Source: CALHRB01 sp964473465 (GTDB lineage: Bacteria > Bacteroidota > Ignavibacteria > Kapaibacteriales > UBA2268). From it: a stretch of 64,000 nt of DNA. Positions within the stretch are counted from its first letter, which is position 1. Each line of letters starts with the position of its first letter. The translations under genes and the position numbers were made by a program. The notes below the pieces were generated by a model. It searched no databases. It was given only the letters and a program-made list of their open reading frames with translations, and was not told where the DNA came from. The stretch is from the NCBI GenBank assembly GCA_964473465.1, contig CAYYPE010000004.1:62001-126000 (forward strand), in the 5' to 3' direction. Below, piece by piece: positions 36,310 to 44,715 of the stretch.

Positions 36310-37122
36310 TCAATTAATCGGGAAAAAACCTGATTCTGTAACTATTTTTTGTCCTTCCGGACTTATAACCCAATCAATGAAGTTCTTAATCATTCCAGTT
36401 GGTTGATTTCTCAAATACATATATAGATAACGGCTTATAGGATAATAACCATCTCTAATATTATCAATAGTTGGTTCAACATTATCGATTTTTAAAATTT
36501 TAACATTTTTTCCATATCCATATCCACCATAGCCAATTGCAAACTCATCACGAGAAACAGCATTAACTACAGAAGATGTGCCGGGAAGATTCTGGCAAAA
36601 CGGTGAATAATCCTCACCATTAAGAATGATATCTTTGAAATAGACGTAAGTTCCCGAATTATTTTCCCGAGAATAAAGAACAATCCTTGCGTTTTTCCCA
36701 CCAACACTTTTCCAGTTTGTTATTTTTCCACGATATATTTCTTTCAATTGACTTAATGATAGATTCGAAACAGGGTTCATTTTGTTAACATAAACTATTA
36801 TACCATCAATAGCACAGTTTACTTCAACACCAGTTGTACCGTATCGTTCCAAAAGCTTTTTTACTTCATTTGTCTTAATTGGCCTTGATGAATTGCAAAT
36901 GTCAGTTGTACCGTTTATTAGTGCACTAATTCCAATTCCTGAACCACCACCAGAAACTTGAATTGAAACATTAGAATTTTTCTGCATAAATTTCTCTGCC
37001 CACTTCTGCGATAGAAAAACCATTGTATCAGAGCCTTTAATGATTATTTTCTCCGAAGCCCGAAAACTGCTAATCATTAAAATGAAAAAAACACAAAAAG
37101 TTATTCTAACGAACAATTTCAT
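36310..37122 (-). CDS. pstS: Phosphate-binding periplasmic protein PstS
   Basis: The 270-aa protein has a signal peptide (1-23) and the PBP-like fold of the PstS family: IIIKGSDTM (about 26-34), QVSGGGSGIGISALINGT (56-73, the phosphate-binding loop), NSSRPIK and SRENNSGTY near 150-158. It captures phosphate and passes it to PstCA. It starts the operon pstS-pstC-pstA-pstB-phoU-kinase. A TATGTTTG element lies 30 nt upstream. Length fits the shorter PstS class (about 270-280). Confidence 0.95.
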   Translation of the reverse strand: MKLFVRITFCVFFILMISSFRASEKIIIKGSDTMVFLSQKWAEKFMQKNSNVSIQVSGGGSGIGISALINGTTDICNSSRPIKTNEVKKLLERYGTTGVEVNCAIDGIIVYVNKMNPVSNLSLSQLKEIYRGKITNWKSVGGKNARIVLYSRENNSGTYVYFKDIILNGEDYSPFCQNLPGTSSVVNAVSRDEFAIGYGGYGYGKNVKILKIDNVEPTIDNIRDGYYPISRYLYMYLRNQPTGMIKNFIDWVISPEGQKIVTESGFFPIN

Positions 37123-37152
37123 TTTATTCTTTTAAAGCCAAAAACAAAAATA

Positions 37153-37160
37153 CAAACATA
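37153..37160 (-). promoter_or_regulatory. Bacteroidota-type -7 element (TATGTTTG) of the pst operon
   Basis: TATGTTTG on the minus strand lies 30 nt before the pstS start. The nearest TTG upstream is 23 nt away, so the -33 spacing is loose. I see no recognisable Pho box. Confidence 0.45.
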
Positions 37161-37230
37161 ATTAATGAAAATTATATATATATCAATCCGAATTTATCAA
37201 TAAATAATTTGTAATCAATAAATTAATTAC

Positions 37231-37251
37231 TAAAGTATTGTTAATACTTTA
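37231..37251. promoter_or_regulatory. Inverted repeat, operator-like, between pstS and the HD gene
   Basis: TAAAGTATT-GTT-AATACTTTA: a perfect 9-bp inverted repeat with a 3-nt centre in the 236-bp divergent region. It lies 71 nt upstream of the pst -7 element and 107 nt upstream of the HD gene. It could bind a dimeric regulator such as the missing PhoB partner; this is speculative. Confidence 0.4.
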
Positions 37252-37358
37252 TGAATTTTGTCTTAACATTTTCTTCTTTTTTCAACAATACCCACTTTTT
37301 TTAATAACAATTTTATTATTAAGTTGAAAATTGATTTTTCACAATAGGTAATTATTTT

Positions 37359-38558
37359 ATGATTATCACAATTGAGCTTTTGAATGAACTATTTCGGGGT
37401 TTCACAGTTCATCGGTGGAATGACAAAATCAGGCCTGTTGATTTGATTGAAATTGATAAACATGCCCATAAAATGTTTATAGCATACTGCCTCGGAAAAT
37501 ATGAGGAAGATGCAGGTAACACAATAAACTGGGCTATTATAATCAAGCACGGAATATTTGAGTTACTTCGTAGAATTGTGATTTCCGACATTAAGTCCCC
37601 AATTTACTACCTCATCAAACAAGAAAACAAAACTATCTTTAACAAACTAAATAACTGGGTTTACGAGCAAATTGCAGGAAAAATTAATCATACAGTCTTA
37701 CAGCAGGAATTTTACAGCTATCTATTCGAAAAATCAGATATAGATGAAAAGAGTCAAAAAATTCTTGATGCCGCACACAAATATTCGAGTTATTGGGAAT
37801 TCCTGATTATTAAGAACGTTAATCCTCTGGGCTACCAGATTATGGAAATCGAGCGAAGCTTACTGAACGACCTGAACAACTTTTTGGATTTAGTCGGTAT
37901 GAGAGAGATAATTACCCGCCAAAAAATATCAGATTTCGTTGATTTATTCGGTCAGTTAAGATTCCAAACCCGCTGGTCTCAGATACCAAGGGTACCAAAA
38001 ACTTCTGTTCTTGGTCACTCTATGCTGGTTGCCACTCTTAGTTATTTCTTTTCCCTCGAAAATAAAGCCTGTCCAAAAAGGATCTATAATAATTTTTTTG
38101 GAGGCTTATTGCACGACCTTACCGAAGCTGTTACCCGTGATATAATATCTCCTGTGAAAGAATCCTCAGCAGAGTTTAATAATTTAATTCTTGAAATTGG
38201 CAACGAATTAGCCGAAAAGGAAATCTTCCCTTTAGTTAAAGACCATTGGGTAGAGGAACTAAAATACTTCATCGTTGATGAATTTAAAAATAAAATCAAA
38301 GATAAAAAAGTACCCACAGGCTTGACAACAGATGTTATCAACAAGAGCTATAATCAGGACAAATATTCCCCTTACGATGGTTCTATAATCAAAGCAGCCG
38401 ATCAGGTGGCTGCCTTTCTTGAAGCATGGTATTCCACAGAATTTGGTATTAAATCCTCAGAATTTTCTCTGGCTATCGAGCAAATTAAGAAAAAATATTC
38501 CAGAACAAAACTCGGAGAAACAGATTTATCCTATATCTTTTCGGGGTTTCGGCTGTAA
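37359..38558 (+). CDS. HD-domain phosphohydrolase (YfbR-like)
   Basis: The 399-aa protein carries an HD domain in its C-terminal half. The metal ligands are visible as GHSMLVATLSYFF (first His), GGLLHDLTEAVTRDI (HD pair) and a later Asp in IIKAADQVAAFLEAW. The pattern recalls YfbR-type 5'-nucleotidases and related HD hydrolases, which are shorter (about 200 aa). The N-terminal half (about 200 residues) appears to hold a second, degenerate copy of the fold (HAHKMFIAYCLGKYEEDAG). The substrate is unknown. It is monocistronic, with a long hairpin after the stop. Confidence 0.78.
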   Translation: MIITIELLNELFRGFTVHRWNDKIRPVDLIEIDKHAHKMFIAYCLGKYEEDAGNTINWAIIIKHGIFELLRRIVISDIKSPIYYLIKQENKTIFNKLNNWVYEQIAGKINHTVLQQEFYSYLFEKSDIDEKSQKILDAAHKYSSYWEFLIIKNVNPLGYQIMEIERSLLNDLNNFLDLVGMREIITRQKISDFVDLFGQLRFQTRWSQIPRVPKTSVLGHSMLVATLSYFFSLENKACPKRIYNNFFGGLLHDLTEAVTRDIISPVKESSAEFNNLILEIGNELAEKEIFPLVKDHWVEELKYFIVDEFKNKIKDKKVPTGLTTDVINKSYNQDKYSPYDGSIIKAADQVAAFLEAWYSTEFGIKSSEFSLAIEQIKKKYSRTKLGETDLSYIFSGFRL

Positions 38559-38584
38559 AAATCAATTTTAGCATTACAAGTAAC

Positions 38585-38624
38585 GAGAAGAACTTGCTTT
38601 TATCTTAAAAAGCAAATCCTTCTC
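38585..38624. terminator. Long hairpin between convergent HD and T9SS-sorted protein genes
   Basis: GAGAAG-aac-TTGCTTTT pairs with AAAAGCAA-atc-CTTCTC: 6 and 8 bp separated by a 3x3 internal loop. The pairing can extend outward into AAGTAA/TTAACTT. It lies between two converging genes with no T-run, so it could stop or stabilise both messages. Confidence 0.55.
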
Positions 38625-38652
38625 ATTAACTTACAATTGCAAAATTATGTGA

Positions 38653-39339
38653 TTATTTTATAATTGATAATTTTTTCGAAATGGCTGTATGTCCAATCAT
38701 GCCTTGAACAAAATAAACACCACTTGGTAAATTGCTGGTATTAATTCTTAAATCAAATTCACCCTTTGGTTTGTTTTCATCTATAAGGTTAACAACCTTA
38801 ACACCTTCGCTATTGAAAAGATTGATAACCACCTGATTAGATGAAGAAAGACTGAAATAGACTCTTACATCTGATTTAGCCGGGTTTGGCAATACTTCAA
38901 ATGTTCCAGCGGCATCTGTCAAATCATCGCTTTTCCTTGGAGAGATTGGGAGGAAATACACAGTATCAATACCCTCGTACTTCTGAAACTTGTACATATC
39001 AATTCCTGTGTATTTGTTGGTATAAATTTCTTCAAATATTTTTTTCTTTTTGTTTTTTCTGGTAGTTGAATTCATCCATTCATCCCAAATACACACCTGA
39101 TCTACACCTATTGTGGCTTGTATAGGATAGTCATTAACTTCGCTATCTTCGCACCATTCAACTTCATAGACATCATAGACACCGTCATTATCGCTGTCAA
39201 TCAGGATGGTCTTCCTGATATCATCCGGCAAACTGCAGGTATAATTATTCACTTTGTTTGGCAGAGCAAACAAATCGACGATTAGAACTGCAACAAAAAT
39301 GATTGTTACAAGGCTGAGTTTGGTAAATGCGTTTTTCAT
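38653..39339 (-). CDS. Exported protein with T9SS type A sorting domain
   Basis: The 228-aa protein has a signal peptide (about 1-26). Next is a short stretch (IDSDNDGVYDVYEVEWCED, about 48-66) that looks like a calcium-binding DxDxDG thrombospondin-3-type loop. After a middle region of unknown fold, residues 145-228 form a typical T9SS type A C-terminal domain (FEVLPNPAKSDVRVYF, then LFNSEGVKVVNL, then SNLPSGVYFVQGMIGHT). It is therefore secreted through T9SS. The gene is alone, and I cannot name its function. Confidence 0.82.
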   Translation of the reverse strand: MKNAFTKLSLVTIIFVAVLIVDLFALPNKVNNYTCSLPDDIRKTILIDSDNDGVYDVYEVEWCEDSEVNDYPIQATIGVDQVCIWDEWMNSTTRKNKKKKIFEEIYTNKYTGIDMYKFQKYEGIDTVYFLPISPRKSDDLTDAAGTFEVLPNPAKSDVRVYFSLSSSNQVVINLFNSEGVKVVNLIDENKPKGEFDLRINTSNLPSGVYFVQGMIGHTAISKKLSIIK

Positions 39340-39718
39340 AAAATATCTCCTTAGAAATGGTTAAAAAAGTTAATTAGAAAAAGAAAGAAAATACAATATT
39401 TATTTTTTCGAAGACTGAGTGCCCAACAATACAAGCATTTGATTTATAATCAAATACAAAGCTTTAAATTTATTTTTTAAAAAAGAAACAAAGCAATTAT
39501 AAGTAATTTTTTTTAAATAAAAAAATTTTTTTTTCAACATCTAATTTTTTTACTTTTCCTAATATATACAATAAAATTAAGAAATAATAAAGCATAATGA
39601 ATTTTTTTATTTATTATTCTTTGTTTATTTAATTTTTTTCAATATTTTTGAAGTTCTTTATTTTTCATTATTAATAAAACATAAAAATGTTTAAAATCAT
39701 AAAGATTAGGAGAAAAAT
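39340..39718. other. 379-bp intergenic region upstream of rpsF
   Basis: This divergent region is very A/T-rich, with long T and A runs around 39505-39545. I find no ORF or RNA fold. It contains the rpsF promoter at 39620-39650 and a good ribosome binding site, AGGAG at 39708-39712, 6 nt before the rpsF ATG. No S6/S18 leader-type RNA motif is apparent. Confidence 0.6.
39620..39650 (+). promoter_or_regulatory. Full Bacteroidota-type promoter of rpsF-rplI
   Basis: TTTG (39620-39623), 19 nt, then TATTTTTG (39643-39650): a complete TTTG-N19-TAnnTTTG match, ending 68 nt before the rpsF ATG. Confidence 0.65.
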
Positions 39719-40189
39719 ATGAGCTTACGCCGTATTTATGAAACAACGGTCATAATTAACGCTGCATTAGAGGATAATGACATTGAGTCTATTCTGACTA
39801 AAATTACTTCATATATGGAAAATCACGGTTCCGAAATTCTCGAAATCAATAAATGGGGTCGCAGAAGGCTCGCTTATCCGATAAATAAAAAGTTTAACGG
39901 CTATTACGTTCATATTGTTTACGAAGCTTCTCCTTCTACAATTCCAATATTTGAACGCTATCTGGTTCTCGAGGATACTGTTCTAAGGCATCTGACTGTG
40001 ATTCTACCGAAAAAGTTAAGAGATTTCAGAGCAAAAAGGGTTGTCGAATACGCAACTTCGGGCTTACCGCCTGTTACAGCCGAAGAAAAAGCCAGTAAAT
40101 TAGCTAATGCTGATTCTGTTGATAGTTCTTATCCAGAAAAGGATCAAAATTCTGAATCAAGTGTTTTTGAAGCTTCCGAATCAAATTAA
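39719..40189 (+). CDS. rpsF: 30S ribosomal protein S6
   Basis: The 156-aa protein has the S6 fold: RIYETTVIINAALEDNDIE at the start, KWGRRRLAYPINKKFNGYYVHIVYEA in the middle (about 44-69), and DTVLRHLTVILPKK. After about residue 115 there is an acidic, Ser/Glu-rich tail longer than in E. coli. It binds 16S rRNA with S18, but no rpsR follows; rplI comes next after 36 nt. Translation starts behind AGGAG. Confidence 0.96.
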   Translation: MSLRRIYETTVIINAALEDNDIESILTKITSYMENHGSEILEINKWGRRRLAYPINKKFNGYYVHIVYEASPSTIPIFERYLVLEDTVLRHLTVILPKKLRDFRAKRVVEYATSGLPPVTAEEKASKLANADSVDSSYPEKDQNSESSVFEASESN

Positions 40190-40225
40190 ATTTTTTAATT
40201 AAGACAAATACTCTTTGAGGATAAA

Positions 40226-40672
40226 ATGAAAGTCATTTTAAGAAAAGATATAACTAATTTAGGAAATATTGGTGAGATAATAACTGTCAAAGACGGATAT
40301 GCTCGCAATTATCTTATACCACGTGGTCATGCCTATTATGCTTCTCCCGGAGCTATCAGAGCTATCGAACAAGAGAAGAAACTTCATATTAAGAGAGTTG
40401 CCAAGGAAAAATCCGAAGCCGAAGTTATTGCCAATCAAATCTCTGAAAAGCAGATTACTATCGCTATGAAAGTCGGTGAAGAAGGCAAACTTTATGGTTC
40501 TGTTACCTCAGCTATGATTAGTGAAGAGCTTGCTCTTCTTGGTTATAACATTGACAAGAGAAATATTTTAATCGAAGAACCAATAAAATCACTCGGTATA
40601 TTCGATGTTAAAGTTAAGGTGTATCAGGATGTTTTTGCTACCATAAAAGTTTGGGTTATTAGCGAAGAATAA
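40226..40672 (+). CDS. rplI: 50S ribosomal protein L9
   Basis: The 148-aa protein is full length. The N-terminal rRNA-binding domain shows MKVILRKDITNLGNIGEIITVKDGYARNYLIP-type residues (about 1-32), followed by the long connecting helix (45-75) and the C-terminal domain (KVGEEGKLYGSVTSAMI). It is co-transcribed with rpsF, and GAGG precedes the ATG. rpsR and ssb, which usually lie between the two, are absent from this interval. Confidence 0.97.
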   Translation: MKVILRKDITNLGNIGEIITVKDGYARNYLIPRGHAYYASPGAIRAIEQEKKLHIKRVAKEKSEAEVIANQISEKQITIAMKVGEEGKLYGSVTSAMISEELALLGYNIDKRNILIEEPIKSLGIFDVKVKVYQDVFATIKVWVISEE

Positions 40673-40690
40673 TATAATCTTTATCCAGTT

Positions 40691-40728
40691 AAAAAGCTCT
40701 TCTCCATAACCGGAAAAGAGCTTTTTTT
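40691..40728 (+). terminator. Intrinsic terminator after rplI, bidirectional
   Basis: AAAAGCTCTT pairs with AAGAGCTTTT around a 12-nt loop and is followed by a run of seven T on the plus strand. On the minus strand it also ends in T-rich sequence, so it can serve the convergent TonB receptor gene (ends at 40832). Confidence 0.85.
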
Positions 40729-40831
40729 GTGTGCATTCGGTTAGCGCCTTTTCTCTTTATTAATTTAAGGTTCAACTATAATCATAGATTTATATGGGAC
40801 AATTCCATTACTTCATTATAAAGAAAATGAA

Positions 40832-43291
40832 CTACCAATGAAGTTCAAAGCCAAGATAAAAATTTCTTTCAGCTGCCGGAAAAAATTCCTTACCCTCAGC
40901 TCCTGCTGCATAAAGAATATTCGTTAAATTATGGATTTGAAATATTATCTTTAAAGCTTTCGAAAAAAACAAGTTCTCGATTTTATAATTAGCTGTCAGG
41001 TCAATATAATAATACGAATCAACAATATTATCCGAATAAAAATCCCAATCAAGATGCTGTTTGATTCTACTGTCAGTTCTGAGCAAATCACCAAAATTAT
41101 CTGATCGAAACTCTCCTACATATTTACCGGCTAATTTCAAATCGAAATTACTCAAAGAATAATTCAGCATTAATAATCCCATAGCATCGGGAAATCCTGC
41201 AATGGGATTATTTTCCAGACTGATCTTTTCAAGATAATCAGTAATAAAATGATATTTAATTATCTTATTGGAACTTAAGGTTAAATTACCACCAATGTTC
41301 AGATTACCATTTTTTCCCTCAAATAATAAATATCCAAACTCAAGTTCTACCCCGAAATGTCGTGTCCTTTCGGCATTCCCGTCTATCGGATTACCAAAAA
41401 TATCAACTTTTCCGCTTTTGACTAGTTCGTTAAAAAATTCCATCCAATAAAAAGTAAGATTCCCAAAAAATCTATCTGTATTATAATTAAGTCCAAGCTC
41501 AAAATTCAAAAGTTGCTCAGGTTTCACCAGAGGTTTAGTAAAATCATATCTGACAATTCCACCCTGAAGAGTGTCCCCTTCGAATAGCGGCGAACGTTGG
41601 TCATCAACAGGATATAGGTTTTTCATTCTTGGTTCACGGCTCGTAAAAGCACCTAAACCATAAATACTCAATTCTTCCGATACAATATAATTAAATCCTA
41701 ATCTTGGATTGAAAAAATAGTAATTAATATCAAACAATGGATCTCCATTGCCAACTATTTTATTATCAACAGAGAGAAATTGTGTGAATTTGTTACCCTG
41801 TTTGTCGTTTTTAATTGAATAATGCTGCCGAACAATTTGAAATTCACCTGTCAGAATCAAATTTTCTGTAAGGAAATATCTCTCTCTTGCAAATAAAGAA
41901 AGTGCAGACCTAACTCCTTCATAACTATAAAATTTATAATCAGGGTCATAATTTTCTGGGAGAGACTCAGCAAATTTAATTTTGCCCCAGTGTTCTGAAT
42001 TATGGAACCTGATTTCTGAACCAATGGTTAATTCACCATTATTATGATTCAGAATTATTCTGGGTATCCAACCATATTGCTTGTTCCCAACCCATGAGCG
42101 AATTATTGAATTTCCGGGATTGGATGTTGGATTGAAACCATATTCATTAGTTAACCTGAAATAATTTGTATCTGCCCATGATCCATCATAATCAAAATAA
42201 CCATCGCCACGATAGTAAAATAAACTTGATTTGAGGGATAAATCAGGGTTCATCTGCCAGTCATTCAAAATTTCGAAATGTGGTTGGGAGAATTCTTCAA
42301 CTTCCTGTGGCTTTCTTTCGATGAAAAAAGATATACTGTCTCCGCTTTCATTATAGCCCCAACCACCCCACGATGGATTTTTTCTTCTTAAAGACTTATC
42401 CTTGATATATGATTTTGGCAAACCTGTATAAGCAAGACCATCATTTATGGGACCTCCGAAAACATTGACCTGTGTTGTTAATTTCTCCGAAAAAAGCACA
42501 GCCCCAAGAAAATAACTATTCAAATAAGCAAAGGAACGATCTCTATAGCCCTCGGACACTATCCTTGATAGCCTTGCGTAAACCGCATAATTATCAATGA
42601 TACCCGAACCGATTTCTATAGATTGTTTGTTTAGATTTAACTTTAGCAGTGAATTACCTCCATTCGAACCATATTCCTGCCATCCGAAACCCGAATGAAC
42701 AAAAACTCCTTTCTTATTAATGAAATTTGATGTTGTAAGATTAATGCTCCCTCCAATTGCAGCTGCACCATAATTTATCATCCCGGCACCACGTTGAACC
42801 TGAATATTATCAAGGCTCGATGTCAAATCGGGGAAATCAATCCAATAAACATTATGGTCCTCGGGGTCGTTCTGAGGAATTCCATTAATAAAAACCGAGA
42901 TTCTTCTTTGGTTGAACCCTCTCATTGTAAGGTTGGAATAACCAATTCCATTACCATTCTCAGAATAATGAATGATTGATGGAAGGGAAGATAAAAATTT
43001 TGGAATATCCTGAAAAGTATAAGTTTTTTTTATTTCTGAATATTCCATTTCGGAGAAAGTTACAGGAGTTTTTCCTGTTTCGGCACGTGTTGTTGTTACT
43101 GTTATGCTCGGGACTCTATAGGTTTTTAAAGAGTCAGTAAACTCCAGATCTTCAGGGAAAACCTCGTAAAGAATCAGTAGAAAAGAAAACAAAACAATAA
43201 AATATTGTTGTTTAATTTTTAAATGTTGTGTGGAGAATCGTAAAATCTCCACCATTATGATTTTTATGTTTGAAAACATGTCTTTACCCAC
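40832..43291 (-). CDS. TonB-dependent outer-membrane receptor, probable thiamin importer
   Basis: The 819-aa protein has a hydrophobic signal segment at about 28-44, a plug domain (about 55-185: TMRGFNQRRISVFINGIPQND, then the VQRGAG and GGSINL motifs) and a beta-barrel ending in an aromatic strand (FYLGFELHW). A TPP riboswitch in the leader (43363-43446) implies that it imports thiamin or a thiamin compound, as in characterised Bacteroidota cases. The start is uncertain: GTG 43291, ATG 43279 and a later ATG (codon 13) all fit; I kept the longest. Confidence 0.9.
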   Translation of the reverse strand: MGKDMFSNIKIIMVEILRFSTQHLKIKQQYFIVLFSFLLILYEVFPEDLEFTDSLKTYRVPSITVTTTRAETGKTPVTFSEMEYSEIKKTYTFQDIPKFLSSLPSIIHYSENGNGIGYSNLTMRGFNQRRISVFINGIPQNDPEDHNVYWIDFPDLTSSLDNIQVQRGAGMINYGAAAIGGSINLTTSNFINKKGVFVHSGFGWQEYGSNGGNSLLKLNLNKQSIEIGSGIIDNYAVYARLSRIVSEGYRDRSFAYLNSYFLGAVLFSEKLTTQVNVFGGPINDGLAYTGLPKSYIKDKSLRRKNPSWGGWGYNESGDSISFFIERKPQEVEEFSQPHFEILNDWQMNPDLSLKSSLFYYRGDGYFDYDGSWADTNYFRLTNEYGFNPTSNPGNSIIRSWVGNKQYGWIPRIILNHNNGELTIGSEIRFHNSEHWGKIKFAESLPENYDPDYKFYSYEGVRSALSLFARERYFLTENLILTGEFQIVRQHYSIKNDKQGNKFTQFLSVDNKIVGNGDPLFDINYYFFNPRLGFNYIVSEELSIYGLGAFTSREPRMKNLYPVDDQRSPLFEGDTLQGGIVRYDFTKPLVKPEQLLNFELGLNYNTDRFFGNLTFYWMEFFNELVKSGKVDIFGNPIDGNAERTRHFGVELEFGYLLFEGKNGNLNIGGNLTLSSNKIIKYHFITDYLEKISLENNPIAGFPDAMGLLMLNYSLSNFDLKLAGKYVGEFRSDNFGDLLRTDSRIKQHLDWDFYSDNIVDSYYYIDLTANYKIENLFFSKALKIIFQIHNLTNILYAAGAEGKEFFPAAERNFYLGFELHW

Positions 43292-43362
43292 GGATATTTA
43301 ACAAAAAATTAACAATTCCGTTGAAAGACTGTCCAGATTAGTTCAAGGGCAAGGAATTTATT

Positions 43363-43446
43363 TCCGTATTTCCTACGCCGGTATTATCCGGATCAGGTTC
43401 GAGGAGTTTTATCTCAGCCGCCTTTTAAGACAGCACCTCCAACGGA
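43363..43446 (-). ncRNA. TPP riboswitch (THI element)
   Basis: Read on the minus strand the leader shows GGAGGTGC near the 5' end, GGCTGAGAT, GAACCTGATCCGGATAATA and CGGCGTAGG, the conserved core of the thiamin pyrophosphate aptamer, in the right order. P1 is formed by TCCGT (43446-43442) and ACGGA (43367-43363). A promoter element ends 4 nt before P1. It controls the TonB receptor gene 72 nt downstream. CAACGGA at 43323-43317 is complementary to the P1 5' strand TCCGTTG and could form a competing helix. Confidence 0.92.
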
Positions 43447-43450
43447 CTTT

Positions 43451-43458
43451 CAAAATTA
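43451..43458 (-). promoter_or_regulatory. Bacteroidota-type -7 element (TAATTTTG) of the riboswitch transcript
   Basis: TAATTTTG on the minus strand lies 4 nt upstream of riboswitch P1, the right place for a transcript that begins with the aptamer. No TTTG is found at -33. Confidence 0.5.
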
Positions 43459-43584
43459 ATAAAAAAATTATTAATAAAAAATATTTTAAAAAAATTTAAA
43501 TTACTTTTAGACTTATCGAATTAATAAATAGAAAAAGCAATAATTTTACGTCTATATTTTTTTTAAACCTTAATTTATTACAAT

Positions 43585-44664
43585 TTGAAAATCATTGAAC
43601 CAAAAAATATAAAAGATCTCTCATTGTTTGAGCTTCAGGATATTCTTCTATCCAAAGGCTATGAAAAATTTCGTGCTACCCAGATATTCACTCATCTTTA
43701 TAAAAACAGGTTTGATACTTTTTCTGATTTTTACCTTCTTCCATCAGATTTAAGAAATTTTTTAGAGCAAAATTTCAAAATTAATTCATTAACCACAGAA
43801 AATATTCAATATTCAAAAGATGGAACAACAAAATTCCTTTTCAAACTCAGCGATGGCTCCGCAATTGAATCAGTTTTAATACCATCGGAAACTCTTGATG
43901 AAAATCCGAAGCTGAAAAGATTGACTCTTTGCGTTTCCTCTCAGGTTGGATGTGCTTTGGACTGCTCTTTTTGTGCAACTGGTAAATTAGGTTATAAACG
44001 CAACCTTATGCCTTCGGAGATTGTTGAACAGGTTCTTCAGGTGGAAACCCATACTGGCAAAAAAATTTCAAATATAGTGTTTATGGGAATGGGCGAACCT
44101 TTGCATAACCTTGATAATGTTGTAAGAGCTATAGATATTCTTTCCAACTCGGTGGCAAATGTTATCAACCGCAAGAAAATTACAATATCTACAGCCGGCA
44201 TTGTTCCTAAAATTCTTGAGCTGGCTAATATTCCCAAACCTGTCAAACTTGCTATTTCGCTTCATTCGACAACTAACGGAGTTCGCCAGAAAATCATGCC
44301 CATCGCAAAAAAGTGGAACATTCAATCTCTAAGAGATAGCATTACCCAATATTACCGAATAACCAATATTCCGATTACCTATGAGTATATACTTTTCGAT
44401 GGTTTAAACAACTCAGAAGAGGATGCCAAACGACTTGCAAAATTTGCGAGAACTGTCCCTTCGAAAGTGAATATAATTCCCTTCCATGACATAAGTTTCA
44501 CCAATCCAACAGGTTTTGCAAGAGAGTTAAAGCCGGCCGGTAAGGATCAAATTGAAGAGTTCGTAAGGCAACTAAAAATTCTTGGTGTGAATGTTTACGT
44601 TAGAACTTCTTCGGGGGTTGATATTGACGCAGCTTGTGGTCAGCTTGCTTACTCTAAACGATAG
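43585..44664 (+). CDS. rlmN: 23S rRNA (adenine-C2)-methyltransferase RlmN
   Basis: The 359-aa radical-SAM enzyme methylates A2503 of 23S rRNA, and tRNA in E. coli. The cluster motif CALDCSFC gives C123, C127 and C130. GMGEPLHNLDNV and SLHSTTNGVRQKIMPI are family signatures, and C351 near the C-terminus (DAACGQLAYS) is the catalytic cysteine. The frame starts with TTG at 43585; no in-frame ATG precedes the conserved N-terminal domain (about 10-60), so TTG is the likely start. It is monocistronic and convergent with nuoN. Confidence 0.95.
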   Translation: MKIIEPKNIKDLSLFELQDILLSKGYEKFRATQIFTHLYKNRFDTFSDFYLLPSDLRNFLEQNFKINSLTTENIQYSKDGTTKFLFKLSDGSAIESVLIPSETLDENPKLKRLTLCVSSQVGCALDCSFCATGKLGYKRNLMPSEIVEQVLQVETHTGKKISNIVFMGMGEPLHNLDNVVRAIDILSNSVANVINRKKITISTAGIVPKILELANIPKPVKLAISLHSTTNGVRQKIMPIAKKWNIQSLRDSITQYYRITNIPITYEYILFDGLNNSEEDAKRLAKFARTVPSKVNIIPFHDISFTNPTGFARELKPAGKDQIEEFVRQLKILGVNVYVRTSSGVDIDAACGQLAYSKR

Positions 44665-44715
44665 AAAAAAACGGGAAACATTAGCCTTCCTTTCTTTCAA
44701 ATTTTAAATTTATTT

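Noticed and set aside
43585..43600. Possible missing N-terminus of RlmN because it starts with TTG
   Set aside because: The conserved N-terminal domain begins right after the TTG, and no upstream in-frame ATG exists; TTG is acceptable.
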